From contig DASYQV010000021.1 in assembly GCA_036005125.1 (NCBI GenBank), forward strand, positions 1-27,671: a DNA stretch of 27,671 bases, in the 5' to 3' direction. This document shows positions 6,014-13,686 of this stretch, in pieces. The position numbers and the translations under genes were made by a program. The notes under the pieces are model-generated. The model was not told the origin of the DNA, did not search any database, and saw nothing but the letters and a program-made list of their open reading frames with translations. Within the stretch, counting starts at the first letter, position 1. Each line of letters starts with the position of its first letter. The DNA comes from DASYQV01 sp036005125 (lineage in GTDB: Bacteria > Acidobacteriota > Vicinamibacteria > Vicinamibacterales > UBA2999).

Positions 6014-6739
6014 CTATTTCCTGGGCGGACGAGCCGGTCGGATTTCCACCAGGCTCGGCAGACTGCGCGCAGGGTGTCCGAGCAGATCGACGACGACCTG
6101 CGCCACATCTTCAGGCGTCAGCGCCCAGTCACCTTTCTGCGCGGCCCGATCGCCGAACTCGGTCTGGACCGAGCCGGGCATGACGTACGCCACCCGGATC
6201 CCGTCGTAGCGCACCTCCTGCATCAGCGCTTCGCTGAACGCGTTGAGCCCGGACTTCGACGCGCAGTATGCGGACCCGCCAACGAAGGCATTCTTGCCCG
6301 CGAGGCTGCTGATATTGATGATCCATCCACCGCCGCGCGCCCGAAGCCGCGGTAATGCCGCGTGGCAGCAGTAGAAGACCCCCGTCAGGTTCGTGTCGAT
6401 GATGCTGTGCCACTCCTCGACGGTCATGTCCGCGGCCGCGCGGAAGAGCCCGATCCCGGCGTTGTTGACGAGGATGTCGAGGCCGCCGAACCGTTCCTCG
6501 ACGTGGTTCATGAGCCGATCGACGTCGTGGTAGTTTCGTACGTCGGCGCACAGGCCGGTCACCGTTGCGCCGTCCCTCGCGGCCGCCTGCAGCTCCTTGA
6601 CCGAGGCGTTGATTCTCTCTTCGGTCCGGCCCGTGATGGCGACATGCGCGCCCTGACCGGCGAGCGCGCGCGCGATCGCCAGGCCGATGCCGCGCGACCC
6701 GCCCGTGACGATCGCCGCTTTCCCTGACAAGTGTCCCAT
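6014..6739 (-). CDS. Short-chain dehydrogenase/reductase (3-oxoacyl reductase-like)
   Basis: From ATG 6739 the protein has 241 residues. It is a classical SDR: TGGSRGIG (12-19) binds the cofactor, R38 after beta-2 suggests NADPH, NNAG is at 92-95, N117 is present, and the catalytic set is S144 or S145 with Y158 and K162 (YCASK). The 3-ketoacyl-ACP reductase-like group reduces ketones to alcohols, but many members act on other substrates. An in-frame ATG at 6745 is the alternative start; either would be nearly leaderless after TATTGTA. The gene is divergent from the malate-dehydrogenase-like gene with a very short shared promoter. Confidence 0.85.
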   Translation of the reverse strand: MGHLSGKAAIVTGGSRGIGLAIARALAGQGAHVAITGRTEERINASVKELQAAARDGATVTGLCADVRNYHDVDRLMNHVEERFGGLDILVNNAGIGLFRAAADMTVEEWHSIIDTNLTGVFYCCHAALPRLRARGGGWIINISSLAGKNAFVGGSAYCASKSGLNAFSEALMQEVRYDGIRVAYVMPGSVQTEFGDRAAQKGDWALTPEDVAQVVVDLLGHPARSLPSLVEIRPARPPRK

Positions 6740-6745
6740 CGCCAT

Positions 6746-6760
6746 TACAATATCTCACGC
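6746..6760. promoter_or_regulatory. Overlapping divergent -10 boxes
   Basis: TACAAT on the plus strand (6746-6751) and TATTGT on the minus strand occupy the same bases between two start codons 25 bp apart. Transcription in one direction would hinder the other. Confidence 0.4.
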
Positions 6761-6764
6761 ATTG

Positions 6765-7622
6765 ATGACGAGCGTGGCCATCATCGGCGCCGGCGATCTG
6801 GGCGGCGCCGTCGCGCAGGCGCTTGCGGCGCGCGATCGCGTCGCGCGCGTGATGCTGATCGATCCCGCGGCAGCGGTGGCGGCCGGCAAAGCGCTCGACA
6901 TCCAGCAGTCCGGCGCGGTCCACGGCTTCCACGCGCGCCTCACCGCAACCGACGATCTCTCTCGAGCCGCTGGCGCCGCGGTGTGCGTGCTTGCCGATCG
7001 GGTGGGCTCGCCGCCGTCGGAGTGGCGTGACGAGGAAGGGCTGGCACTGGTGACACGCGTCCTGACGTACATCGGCGATGCGCCGCTGGTCTTCGCCGGC
7101 ACGCAGCAGACCGGGCTCATGCTGGGGGTCGCGCGCGAACGCGGCGTGCCGCGACACCGGCTGATCGGCTCGGCACCCGAAGCGCTCGCGTCCGCTATCC
7201 GGTCGATAGTAGGCCTCGAAACGCGGTGTGCCCCGGATGAGGTATCGCTCTCGGTGCTCGGCACGCCGCCGGCCGGCTTCGTGGTGCCGTGGAGCGAAGC
7301 GTCGGTCGCCGGCTACACGCTCGAGGGTCTTCTGACACAGGTGCAGCTTGCACGGCTCGAAGCGCGTTCGGCCAGGCTCTGGCCCCCCGGCCCATTTACG
7401 TTAGGTCTGGCCGCGGCGCGTGTGGTAGAAGCGATCATCCGATCCAGCCGGCGGTCGTTCGCCGCGCTGACGCTCCTCGGCGGCGAATTCGGCGTTCGAA
7501 ACCGTGTGGGTGCCCTTCCGGTCTTCCTTGGGGCCAGAGGCATCGTCGACGTCCGCGTCCCTGCGCTGAACACGCGCGAGCGGGTACAGCTCGAAACCGC
7601 GCTGGCTATTCATGATTCATGA
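6765..7622 (+). CDS. Malate/lactate dehydrogenase-like protein lacking the catalytic histidine
   Basis: The 285-residue protein starts MTSVAIIGAGDLGGAVAQAL, an intact NAD-binding motif. GKALDIQQ (41-48) and VPWSEASVAGYTL are hallmarks of the malate/lactate dehydrogenase family. The active site is altered. The GxHG motif with the catalytic His reads GTPPAG (166-171), and the substrate-loop PRKPGM reads GSPPSEW (81-87), which loses an arginine. The NPVD motif reads GTQQTG. It can probably bind NAD but should not oxidise malate by the usual mechanism. It may be a redox or NAD sensor, or an enzyme with different chemistry. ATG 6765 was chosen because the Rossmann motif starts there and a TACAAT box precedes it. 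Confidence 0.75.
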   Translation: MTSVAIIGAGDLGGAVAQALAARDRVARVMLIDPAAAVAAGKALDIQQSGAVHGFHARLTATDDLSRAAGAAVCVLADRVGSPPSEWRDEEGLALVTRVLTYIGDAPLVFAGTQQTGLMLGVARERGVPRHRLIGSAPEALASAIRSIVGLETRCAPDEVSLSVLGTPPAGFVVPWSEASVAGYTLEGLLTQVQLARLEARSARLWPPGPFTLGLAAARVVEAIIRSSRRSFAALTLLGGEFGVRNRVGALPVFLGARGIVDVRVPALNTRERVQLETALAIHDS

Positions 7623-7675
7623 TTCGTGTTTGACGGCCCGATCACGGCTTGTAATCAAGAATCAAGAATCAAGAA
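7609..7675. repeat. Inverted GATTC-word clusters upstream of the M28 gene
   Basis: ATTCATGATTCATGATTC (7608-7625) overlaps the end of the dehydrogenase-like gene and supplies its stop codon. At 7653-7677 the complementary words (ATCAAGAATCAAGAATCAAG) run back. The arms match apart from one base per word. The TAAGAT box of the M28 gene follows about ten bases later. Confidence 0.65.
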
Positions 7676-7687
7676 TCCGCGCTCATG

Positions 7688-7693
7688 TAAGAT
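7688..7693 (+). promoter_or_regulatory. Putative -10 box (TAAGAT) for the leaderless M28 gene
   Basis: TAAGAT is six bases before ATG 7700 with no Shine-Dalgarno between, so the transcript should begin at or next to the start codon. Confidence 0.5.
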
Positions 7694-7699
7694 TCGCGT

Positions 7700-9547
7700 A
7701 TGAAGATCCGCCACCTGCCGCTCCTGCTGCTCCTGGTCATCGCGCCACAGGCAGCCACCACGAAACCGATCTCGCCCGAGGCGCTGATGAAACACATCAG
7801 ATTCCTCGCATCGGACGACCTTGCCGGACGCGGCAACGGGACGAAGGGGCTCGAGACGGCCGCCGACTACATTGCCGAGCAGTTCAAGGCGGCGGGACTC
7901 CGGCCGGGCGGCGCCAACGGCAGCTGGTTCCAGCCGCTCGAGATCGTCACGGGTCTCACGGTCGGTGATGTGAACCGGCTGTCGATCCGCAGCGGCGATC
8001 GGACCGTCTTGTTCGAGCTTGGCGCCACGTACTATCCGCTGTCCGCCACGGCCAACAACTCGATGCGCGTCGCCTCCGCCGAGGTCTCGCGGACACCGCT
8101 CGTCTTTGCCGGCTACGGCATCTCCGCGCCCGCTCTGAACTACGATGACTATGCGGGCGTGGACGTCCGCGACAAGGCGGTTATCGTGTTCACGCACGAG
8201 CCGCAGGAGAACAACGGGAAGAGCACCCGCGACGAAAAGTCTCTCACTCAGTTCACCACGCTCATGAACAAGGCGATGACCGCGCGCAACAACGGCGCGC
8301 GCATGCTCATCGCGGTGTCCGATCCCACGCACAGCGCCGACACCGGAGCGTATCAGGGTTTCAAGCGCGATCCCCAGGCAGACGACTACGGCATCCCCGT
8401 GCTGCGCGTCCAGCGCGCGCGGATCGCACCGCTCCTCGAGATGTGGCAGCTCGACGCGGTGGCACGCGAAATCGACACCGATTTGAAGCCTCGCTCGCGG
8501 CCGCTCGAGGGAGCGTCGGTGGATTACGTCGAGCACCTTGCCAAGACGCGGCGTACCGTCCGCAATGTAATCGGCATCCTGCCGGGCACCGATCCGGCAA
8601 GGGCCGGCGAGGCGGTCATCATCGGCGCGCACTACGATCACCTCGGTCTTGGAGGCCGGCATTCGCTGAGCCCGGATCTGGCGGGGCAGATTCACAATGG
8701 GGCGGACGACAACGCGTCGGGCACGGCCGCGATCATCGAGATCGCTCGGGCGGCGGTTGCCGATCGGACACGTTTCCCCCGGACGACCGTGTTCGTGACC
8801 TTTGCAGGCGAGGAGCTCGGTCTGCTTGGGTCGACGTATTACGTGAACCACCCGACGGTGCCCCTGGATCGGACGGTCGCCATGGTCAACCTCGACATGG
8901 TAGGGCGGCCGCGCGGCAAGATCATGGTCAGCGGGCTCGACGCGGCGCCCACACTGCGCGCCGCGCTCAACGCGGCGGCGGCGGCGGTCCCGGTACTCGA
9001 GGTGAAACAGTTCCAGGAAGGGGCCGGCGTGGGCTCGAGTGACGACACCTCGTTTGCGCTCAAACGGATTCCGTCCATCGGCTTCTTCTCGGGTTTTCAC
9101 AGCGATTACCACCGCCCCACCGACGACTGGCAGCTCATCGAGCCCACCGGCGCGGCCAGCGTCGCGACGCTCGCCCTGGAGCTGGCATCGCAGGTCTCTG
9201 GTGCCGAGCGGGCGGAGTACGTCGCGCCGGAGCGGGCTGCACACGGACCGGCGGGGAACGACCCGGGCTCGGTCGGCGGATACGGTCCCTACTTCGGGTC
9301 CGTTCCCGACTTCGGCGAGCAGGAGTCGGGCGTGAAGTTCGCTGAGGTGCGCGAGAACAGCCCCGCAGCCAAGGCGGGGCTGCGGGGCGGCGACGTGATG
9401 GTGAGCTTCGGCGGAAAGCCGGTGAAGACCCTCGTCGACTTCACCTTCCTGCTGCGCGAGAAGAAGCCGGGGGACGAGGTCGACGTCACCGTCATGCGCG
9501 ACGGAAAGCCGCTTACCGTCAAGGTGCTGCTGACGACGCGTCCGTAA
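7700..9547 (+). CDS. Secreted M28 zinc aminopeptidase with PA and PDZ domains
   Basis: The 615-residue protein has a signal peptide (MKIRHLPLLLLLVIAPQA). A PA-type insert follows at about 110-260 (LVFAGYGISAP). The M28 catalytic domain spans about 285-500, with all five zinc ligands: H311 (GAHYDHLG), the aspartate at 336-337 (GADDNASG), the glutamate pair E371-E372 (GEELGLLG), D399 (NLDMVGR) and H471 (HSDYHRPTD). A PDZ domain ends the protein (545-615; NSPAAKAGLRGGDVMVSF). Such enzymes trim amino acids from peptides in the periplasm or outside the cell, and the PDZ domain probably helps bind substrate or a partner. A TAAGAT box lies six bases before ATG 7700, so translation is probably leaderless. 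Confidence 0.93.
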   Translation: MKIRHLPLLLLLVIAPQAATTKPISPEALMKHIRFLASDDLAGRGNGTKGLETAADYIAEQFKAAGLRPGGANGSWFQPLEIVTGLTVGDVNRLSIRSGDRTVLFELGATYYPLSATANNSMRVASAEVSRTPLVFAGYGISAPALNYDDYAGVDVRDKAVIVFTHEPQENNGKSTRDEKSLTQFTTLMNKAMTARNNGARMLIAVSDPTHSADTGAYQGFKRDPQADDYGIPVLRVQRARIAPLLEMWQLDAVAREIDTDLKPRSRPLEGASVDYVEHLAKTRRTVRNVIGILPGTDPARAGEAVIIGAHYDHLGLGGRHSLSPDLAGQIHNGADDNASGTAAIIEIARAAVADRTRFPRTTVFVTFAGEELGLLGSTYYVNHPTVPLDRTVAMVNLDMVGRPRGKIMVSGLDAAPTLRAALNAAAAAVPVLEVKQFQEGAGVGSSDDTSFALKRIPSIGFFSGFHSDYHRPTDDWQLIEPTGAASVATLALELASQVSGAERAEYVAPERAAHGPAGNDPGSVGGYGPYFGSVPDFGEQESGVKFAEVRENSPAAKAGLRGGDVMVSFGGKPVKTLVDFTFLLREKKPGDEVDVTVMRDGKPLTVKVLLTTRP

Positions 9548-9582
9548 GCTGAAAGACCCGCGCCTGGATGCGATTCAACCGC

Positions 9583-9662
9583 GCCCGGTCTGAAGACCGG
9601 GCCTGCACGCGATTCAACTGGGCCGCATCTAAAGATCCGGGGCCGCATCTAAAGATGCGGCC
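9583..9662. terminator. Three consecutive UNAA-loop palindromes between convergent genes
   Basis: 9583-9602 is GCCCGGTC-TGAA-GACCGGGC (8 bp). 9621-9640 is a decayed copy. 9641-9662 is GGCCGCATC-TAAA-GATGCGGCC, a perfect 9-bp stem. The first two are separated by a repeated CGATTCAAC word. The group lies between the M28 stop and the sigma-factor stop, where a bidirectional terminator would be expected. Confidence 0.65.
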
Positions 9663-9692
9663 TACGTACGAAGGATGCGGCCTATGTAGGCG

Positions 9693-10322
9693 TTAGGAAT
9701 ACGCGGGCGTCGGGCGGTGCAGCGACAACCCGCTTGTGAACGCCAGGAGCCGCTCGCGCAGCATCAGACGCCCGCGGTGAAGGCGCGACTTGAGCGTCTG
9801 GTCTTTGAGCTTCAGCCGGCTGCTCGCCTCTTCCGTGCTCAATCCCTCGATGTCCCTGAGCATCACCGGCACCCGGTAAATCTCGGGCAGCTCGCGAATG
9901 GCCTCCGCGACGGCGCGCCGCAACTGGCTGCGGAGCATCAGTTCGTCCGGCATCTGTGACCAGTCAGCGGTCTGCCTTGGCGTCCTCGGCTGATCCAGAG
10001 AAGCCTCCGCCGCCATCGCGCGGTCACGCTCCTGTCCAGCCGCCCGGGCCAGTCGGGTATTCCGCAGCCGCGACATGGCCGTATTGAACGTGATCCGATA
10101 AATCCACGAGGAAAGCGCCGCGTCGCCCCGGAACGCGCCGACCTTCCGGTAAACCTTCATGAGGACGTCCTGGGTGACTTCCTCCGCGTCCTCGCGATTC
10201 TTCATATGCCGCATGGCCAGCTGAAAAATCCTCGACCCGTACCGCTCGGCCAGCTCGTGCACCGCCGCCTCGTCCCGGGCCTGCAGGCGGGCAATGAGCT
10301 GACGGTCCTCTCTCCTGTCCAT
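9693..10322 (-). CDS. ECF-family RNA polymerase sigma factor
   Basis: The 209-residue protein has sigma region 2 at about 24-90 (YGSRIFQLAMRHMKNREDAE, then DVLMKVYRKVGAF and SSWIYRITFNTAMSRLRN), which melts and binds the -10 box. Region 4 is at about 130-195 (LPEIYRVPVMLRDIEGLSTE, then a helix-turn-helix ending LKSRLHRGRLMLRERL), which binds the -35 box. The acidic linker between them is longer than usual. ATG 10322 has GAGG five bases upstream. ECF factors usually sit next to a membrane anti-sigma gene, but none is here: the downstream neighbour is the convergent M28 peptidase. Its signal and regulon cannot be inferred from the window. Confidence 0.92.
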   Translation of the reverse strand: MDRREDRQLIARLQARDEAAVHELAERYGSRIFQLAMRHMKNREDAEEVTQDVLMKVYRKVGAFRGDAALSSWIYRITFNTAMSRLRNTRLARAAGQERDRAMAAEASLDQPRTPRQTADWSQMPDELMLRSQLRRAVAEAIRELPEIYRVPVMLRDIEGLSTEEASSRLKLKDQTLKSRLHRGRLMLRERLLAFTSGLSLHRPTPAYS

Positions 10323-10452
10323 AGGAACCTCGATATGGAGGAGAACACCGACCGATCTGGTCTTATTCCCGGAAATGGGCAGGCTCTATCCCATTCAATC
10401 TGCGAGGTTTATGACTTGGCAAGCGAAAGATGCTAAGTACTGATGCTTCGCA

Positions 10453-11778
10453 ATGGTCCTCGCGGCCATCCTCGTTGTCGCGTTGATTCTGGTCAACGCC
10501 ATCTACGTTGCGGCCGAATTCGCGGCCGTCAGCGTCCGCCGCAGCCGGGTCCGCCAGCTTGCCGCCGACGGTAACCCCCTGGCCCAGTGGTTGGTGCCCG
10601 TCCTCGACTCCCCGGGTGGGCTGGATCGCTACATCGCCGCCTGTCAGATCGGGATCACGCTCTCCAGCCTCGTCCTCGGCGCCTACGCGCAAGCGACGAT
10701 TGCCGTGTGGCTGACGCCCCTGTTCGAGTCGCTCGGCGGATTACAGGCCGTCGCCGCCCAATCCACCTCTGCCGCTGTTGTTCTGCTTACGCTGACGGTT
10801 GCGCAGGTGATTTTCGCCGAGCTGGTGCCGAAATCGCTGGCACTGCAGTACCCGACCAGCACGGCCCTGTACACCGTCCTGGCCATGATCCCGTCGAGGT
10901 GGATTTACCGCCCGTTCATCAAGTGGCTGAACGGCAGCGGCCTCCTGCTGCTGCGCCTGGTCGGCGCGCCGCAACAGGGACATCGGCATATCCATTCGCC
11001 CGAAGAGATCGAGCTTCTCATTGCGGAGAGCCGCGACGGCGGCCTTCTCGAGCCCGACGAGCACCGTCGTCTGCGCCGGGCGCTGCGATTGAACCTTCGT
11101 CAAGCGAGGCAGCTGATGGTTCCACGGCCGAAGATCTCGGCCCTGGACATCAATACTCCCCTCAACGAGATCATCGGCATCGTCGCCATGAGCCCGTTCT
11201 CGCGTCTGCCGATCTATCGCGACTCGATCGACAACATTGTCGGCATGCTGCACACGAAGGACCTGGCGCGATGGCTCGTGGGCGACCACCCGTCGAACGT
11301 CACGCTGGCGGACCTCATCAGGCCGATCACGAGCGTGCATGAAAGCGTCACGGCGGACCGCGTGCTCAAGCACCTTCGCGAGCGGCGCTCGCACCAGGTG
11401 CTCGTGGTCGATGAGTTCGGCGGTACAGCGGGACTGCTGTCCCTCGACGATGTCTTGTCGGAACTTCTCGGTGACGTCGGCGACGAGTTCAAACCGGGCG
11501 AGCCCGTTCCCGAGACCCTGCCCGACGGCCGCATGCGCCTGCCTGGCGCGATGGGCGTCGACGATGCGGCGGTATTGCTGAGAGCGGACTGGAACGCGAC
11601 GGACGCGAACACGGTTGGCGGTCTGGTGACCGCCGAGCTCGGCCACCTTCCCGCACCGGGCGAGCAGGCCACCGTCGGCGACGTCGAGCTGACCGTCGAA
11701 CGGGTCGCCGGTCATGCAATTGAAACGGTGCTCGCGCGCCGCCGCGAGCATGAACGGCCGGTCGAGGGCGAGGCCTGA
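10453..11778 (+). CDS. CNNM/CorC-family membrane protein 1 (CBS-pair)
   Basis: The 441-residue protein has a CNNM (DUF21) membrane domain at 1-180, with N-terminal AEFAAVSVRRSR and the conserved ELVPKSLALQ. Cytosolic paired CBS domains follow (about 200-325; VPRPKISALD, FSRLPIYRDSIDNIVGMLH, QVLVVDEFGGTAGLLSLDDV). A CorC_HlyC domain ends it. Proteins of this family act in magnesium or cobalt homeostasis, and the CBS pair senses adenine nucleotides. It is older practice to call them hemolysins. The gene overlaps its paralogue by one base (TGATG), so the two are translationally coupled. Its start has no strong ribosome binding site. Confidence 0.88.
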   Translation: MVLAAILVVALILVNAIYVAAEFAAVSVRRSRVRQLAADGNPLAQWLVPVLDSPGGLDRYIAACQIGITLSSLVLGAYAQATIAVWLTPLFESLGGLQAVAAQSTSAAVVLLTLTVAQVIFAELVPKSLALQYPTSTALYTVLAMIPSRWIYRPFIKWLNGSGLLLLRLVGAPQQGHRHIHSPEEIELLIAESRDGGLLEPDEHRRLRRALRLNLRQARQLMVPRPKISALDINTPLNEIIGIVAMSPFSRLPIYRDSIDNIVGMLHTKDLARWLVGDHPSNVTLADLIRPITSVHESVTADRVLKHLRERRSHQVLVVDEFGGTAGLLSLDDVLSELLGDVGDEFKPGEPVPETLPDGRMRLPGAMGVDDAAVLLRADWNATDANTVGGLVTAELGHLPAPGEQATVGDVELTVERVAGHAIETVLARRREHERPVEGEA

Positions 11779-13121
11779 TGGACATCATCGTCCCGCTTGC
11801 CATCGTGATGGCGCTCGTCCTGCTGAACGGACTGTTCGTCGCGGCGGAGTTCGCCATCGTCGGAGCTCCGCGGGCCAGCATCGAGCATCAGGCGGCGCAG
11901 GGGAGCCGGCTCGCGATGCGGGTGCATGCAATCCTCGAGGATCCGAGACTGCAGGATCGTTATATCGCGACGACGCAGATCGGCATTTCGGTGGCGAGCC
12001 TCGGACTTGGAATGTACGGAGAGCACGTTCTGGCCGAATGGATCGCGCACCAGTTGCAGCCGTGGTGGGAGAATCCGTGGATTGCCGCTCACGCGATGGC
12101 GAGCGTGCTGGCAATCGGCTTGCTGACCTACCTGCATATCGTGATAGGGGAAATGGTTCCGAAAGCGCTGGCGTTACAACGGGCGGATCGAACGGTCCTC
12201 TACGTCACGCCCGTCATCAATGCCGTCCAGGCGGCGATCCTGCCGCTGGTCGTGGCGCTGAACGGCATTGGCAACGCCATCCTGCGCCTCATTGGCGTGC
12301 GCAGGCAGGAAGTTGAAACCGAGCGCTATCACACGACCGAGGAGCTTCAGTACATCATCGAGGAGAGCCGCGAAGGCGGGCTGCTTCGCGGAGAGTCGGG
12401 CAAGATCCTGCGTGAGCTGTTCGAGTTCGGCGACCTGACCGCCGGTGAGGTCATGGTGCCTCGTGTACGGCTCGTCGGCATTCCGGCAGGCACCGAGCCC
12501 GACGAGCTGCGTGCGATCGTGCGCGCCAGCGCGCATACGCGGTATCCCGTGTACATCGGGGATCTGGACAACATCATCGGCAGTCTGCACATCAAGGACG
12601 TGCTGCGACATCTGGTCTCGAACCAGCCGGTCACCGCCCGGGACGCGCGGCTGCTGCCGTATGTTCCGGAAGCGGCGCCTCTCGATCAGGTGCTGGCGGC
12701 GATGCGGCGCTTCCGGGCGCAGATAGCCGTGGTGATGGACGAGCACGGGGGGACGGCGGGACTCGTGACCATCGAAGATCTCTTCGAAGAGGTCGTCGGG
12801 GAGATCGAGGAGGGGCGCGGCCGCATGCAGATCGTCCGGCTCGCCGACAACCGGCTGCAGGCGCGCGGAACCGTGAGACTGAAGGAAGTCGGCGATGCGT
12901 TCGGTCTCGAGCTGGAGCACCCCTCGGTATCGACCGTGAGCGGCCTCGTCCTGACGTTGCTCGGCCGGCCGCCGGTGGTCGGTGACACGGTGACCTACAA
13001 CTGCGTACGCATCACAGTGACGGCCGTCGCCGGCCGCGGCGTCGGCGAGGCGACGATCGTCCGCATCCCGCCAACCGCGCCATCCGAGGCGCCGCCGGCT
13101 CCCGAGGGTCCGCGGGTCTGA
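11778..13121 (+). CDS. CNNM/CorC-family membrane protein 2 (CBS-pair)
   Basis: This 447-residue paralogue of the preceding protein has the same order: DUF21 membrane domain (AEFAIVGAPRAS, GEMVPKALALQ), CBS pair (VPRVRLVGIPAG, TRYPVYIGDLDNIIGSLHIK, IAVVMDEHGGTAGLVTIEDL) and CorC_HlyC tail. The two are clearly diverged, so the pair may form a heteromeric transporter or regulator. Coupling by the TGATG overlap favours equal amounts. The C-terminal Pro/Ala/Glu-rich tail ends in GPRV, and its TGA stop lies in the loop of a palindrome of the family that follows other genes here, so the repeat supplies the stop codon. Confidence 0.88.
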   Translation: MDIIVPLAIVMALVLLNGLFVAAEFAIVGAPRASIEHQAAQGSRLAMRVHAILEDPRLQDRYIATTQIGISVASLGLGMYGEHVLAEWIAHQLQPWWENPWIAAHAMASVLAIGLLTYLHIVIGEMVPKALALQRADRTVLYVTPVINAVQAAILPLVVALNGIGNAILRLIGVRRQEVETERYHTTEELQYIIEESREGGLLRGESGKILRELFEFGDLTAGEVMVPRVRLVGIPAGTEPDELRAIVRASAHTRYPVYIGDLDNIIGSLHIKDVLRHLVSNQPVTARDARLLPYVPEAAPLDQVLAAMRRFRAQIAVVMDEHGGTAGLVTIEDLFEEVVGEIEEGRGRMQIVRLADNRLQARGTVRLKEVGDAFGLELEHPSVSTVSGLVLTLLGRPPVVGDTVTYNCVRITVTAVAGRGVGEATIVRIPPTAPSEAPPAPEGPRV

Positions 13122-13129
13122 AGACCGTC
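13111..13129. terminator. Decayed UNAA-loop palindrome containing the stop codon
   Basis: GGTC-TGAA-GACC is the surviving core (13115-13126). The TGA stop of the second CNNM gene is in its loop. A left half-palindrome (GTAGGCCGCATC-TTTA) follows at 13130-13145 and runs straight into the composite element. Confidence 0.5.
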
Positions 13130-13143
13130 GTAGGCCGCATCTT

Positions 13144-13334
13144 TAGCCCGTTATGCGGCGACAGACGCGAATTTTGTACTCGTTGTGCGACCGCATAACG
13201 GGCTAGGCGCGCGAAGCGCGCCAAAGGGTGCTGGTCTAACCAGCCGAGGGGCTCTGACCGGTCCGGGGTCCCCAACGCGCGTTTTTGGCGCGTTGGGGTG
13301 GAAGATATCAAGGGCGGAGCCCCTTGGCTGGCTA
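13144..13334. mobile_element. Composite inverted-repeat element, copy 2 (opposite orientation)
   Basis: Module I (13144-13205) has perfect 15-bp ends TAGCCCGTTATGCGG / CCGCATAACGGGCTA. The hairpin GGCGCGC-GAA-GCGCGCC follows (13206-13222). Module II (13237-13334) has 18-bp ends beginning and ending in TA (16 of 18 match) and an inner perfect stem CCCCAACGCGC / GCGCGTTGGGG around GTTTTTG (13270-13298). Read on the minus strand, the module order matches 3525-3671, and the interiors of module I share GAATTTTG and neighbouring bases. It carries no gene. It lies in the 565-bp gap 13122-13686. Confidence 0.7.
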
Positions 13335-13350
13335 GAGCTGGCCACGGCTA

Positions 13351-13383
13351 CTGTCGGTGGGTACGAGCGCGACCCACCGGCAG
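13351..13383. repeat. Hairpin in the 13122-13686 gap
   Basis: CTGTCGGTGGGT and ACCCACCGGCAG pair over 12 positions with one G-U, around a nine-base loop. It lies just outside the composite element and follows no gene, so no role can be assigned. Confidence 0.5.
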
Positions 13384-13509
13384 CATGGCTGCGGCTCTCC
13401 GTGCGCCTCGGCCTCTCGGCCTGCTTCGCGCGCTCGGCGTTTAGATCGTTCTCTGCGCTCTCGTCTTGCGCGGCGCAAGGAAGCCGACGCTCACGGATCT
13501 GGTCCCTGC

Positions 13510-13588
13510 CTAATTCAGCACGCAGCGCCACGCTCGGGTCGATCTTTGTCGCACGCCGCGCGGGGAGGTAGATCGCGATCAGTGTATC
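13510..13588 (-). pseudogene. Remnant of the C-terminus of a MacB/FtsX-type permease
   Basis: The minus strand reads TLIAIYLPARRATKIDPSVA followed by LRAE. This is the hallmark last stretch of MacB-like permeases: the end of the last membrane helix, PARRA, and the terminal DPxxALRxE. No permease sequence exists upstream, where the ankyrin gene runs the other way, and no start codon precedes it. It is therefore a fragment of a lost gene. The intact permease at 18662 ends PAVKASKLDPVQALHYE, so it is not an exact duplicate. Confidence 0.65.
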
Positions 13589-13686
13589 AGCACGCCCAAC
13601 ATGGTGACCTTCGCAGACGACGTGCCGTTGACGTGCGCTGACGTGATTGTAGCCGTGATTGCAGCACTCCGATACGTGAGCATGTG

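Noticed and set aside
7655..9244. A long open frame on the minus strand opposite the M28 peptidase.
   Set aside because: It mirrors a gene with every catalytic motif on the other strand; its product is Arg/His/Asp-rich without recognisable domains, as expected for antisense frames in GC-rich DNA.
10323..10452. A possible ECF-type autoregulatory promoter (GGGAAT) upstream of the sigma gene.
   Set aside because: The spacing to the nearest GTC does not fit the usual -35/-10 distance, so the match is not better than chance.
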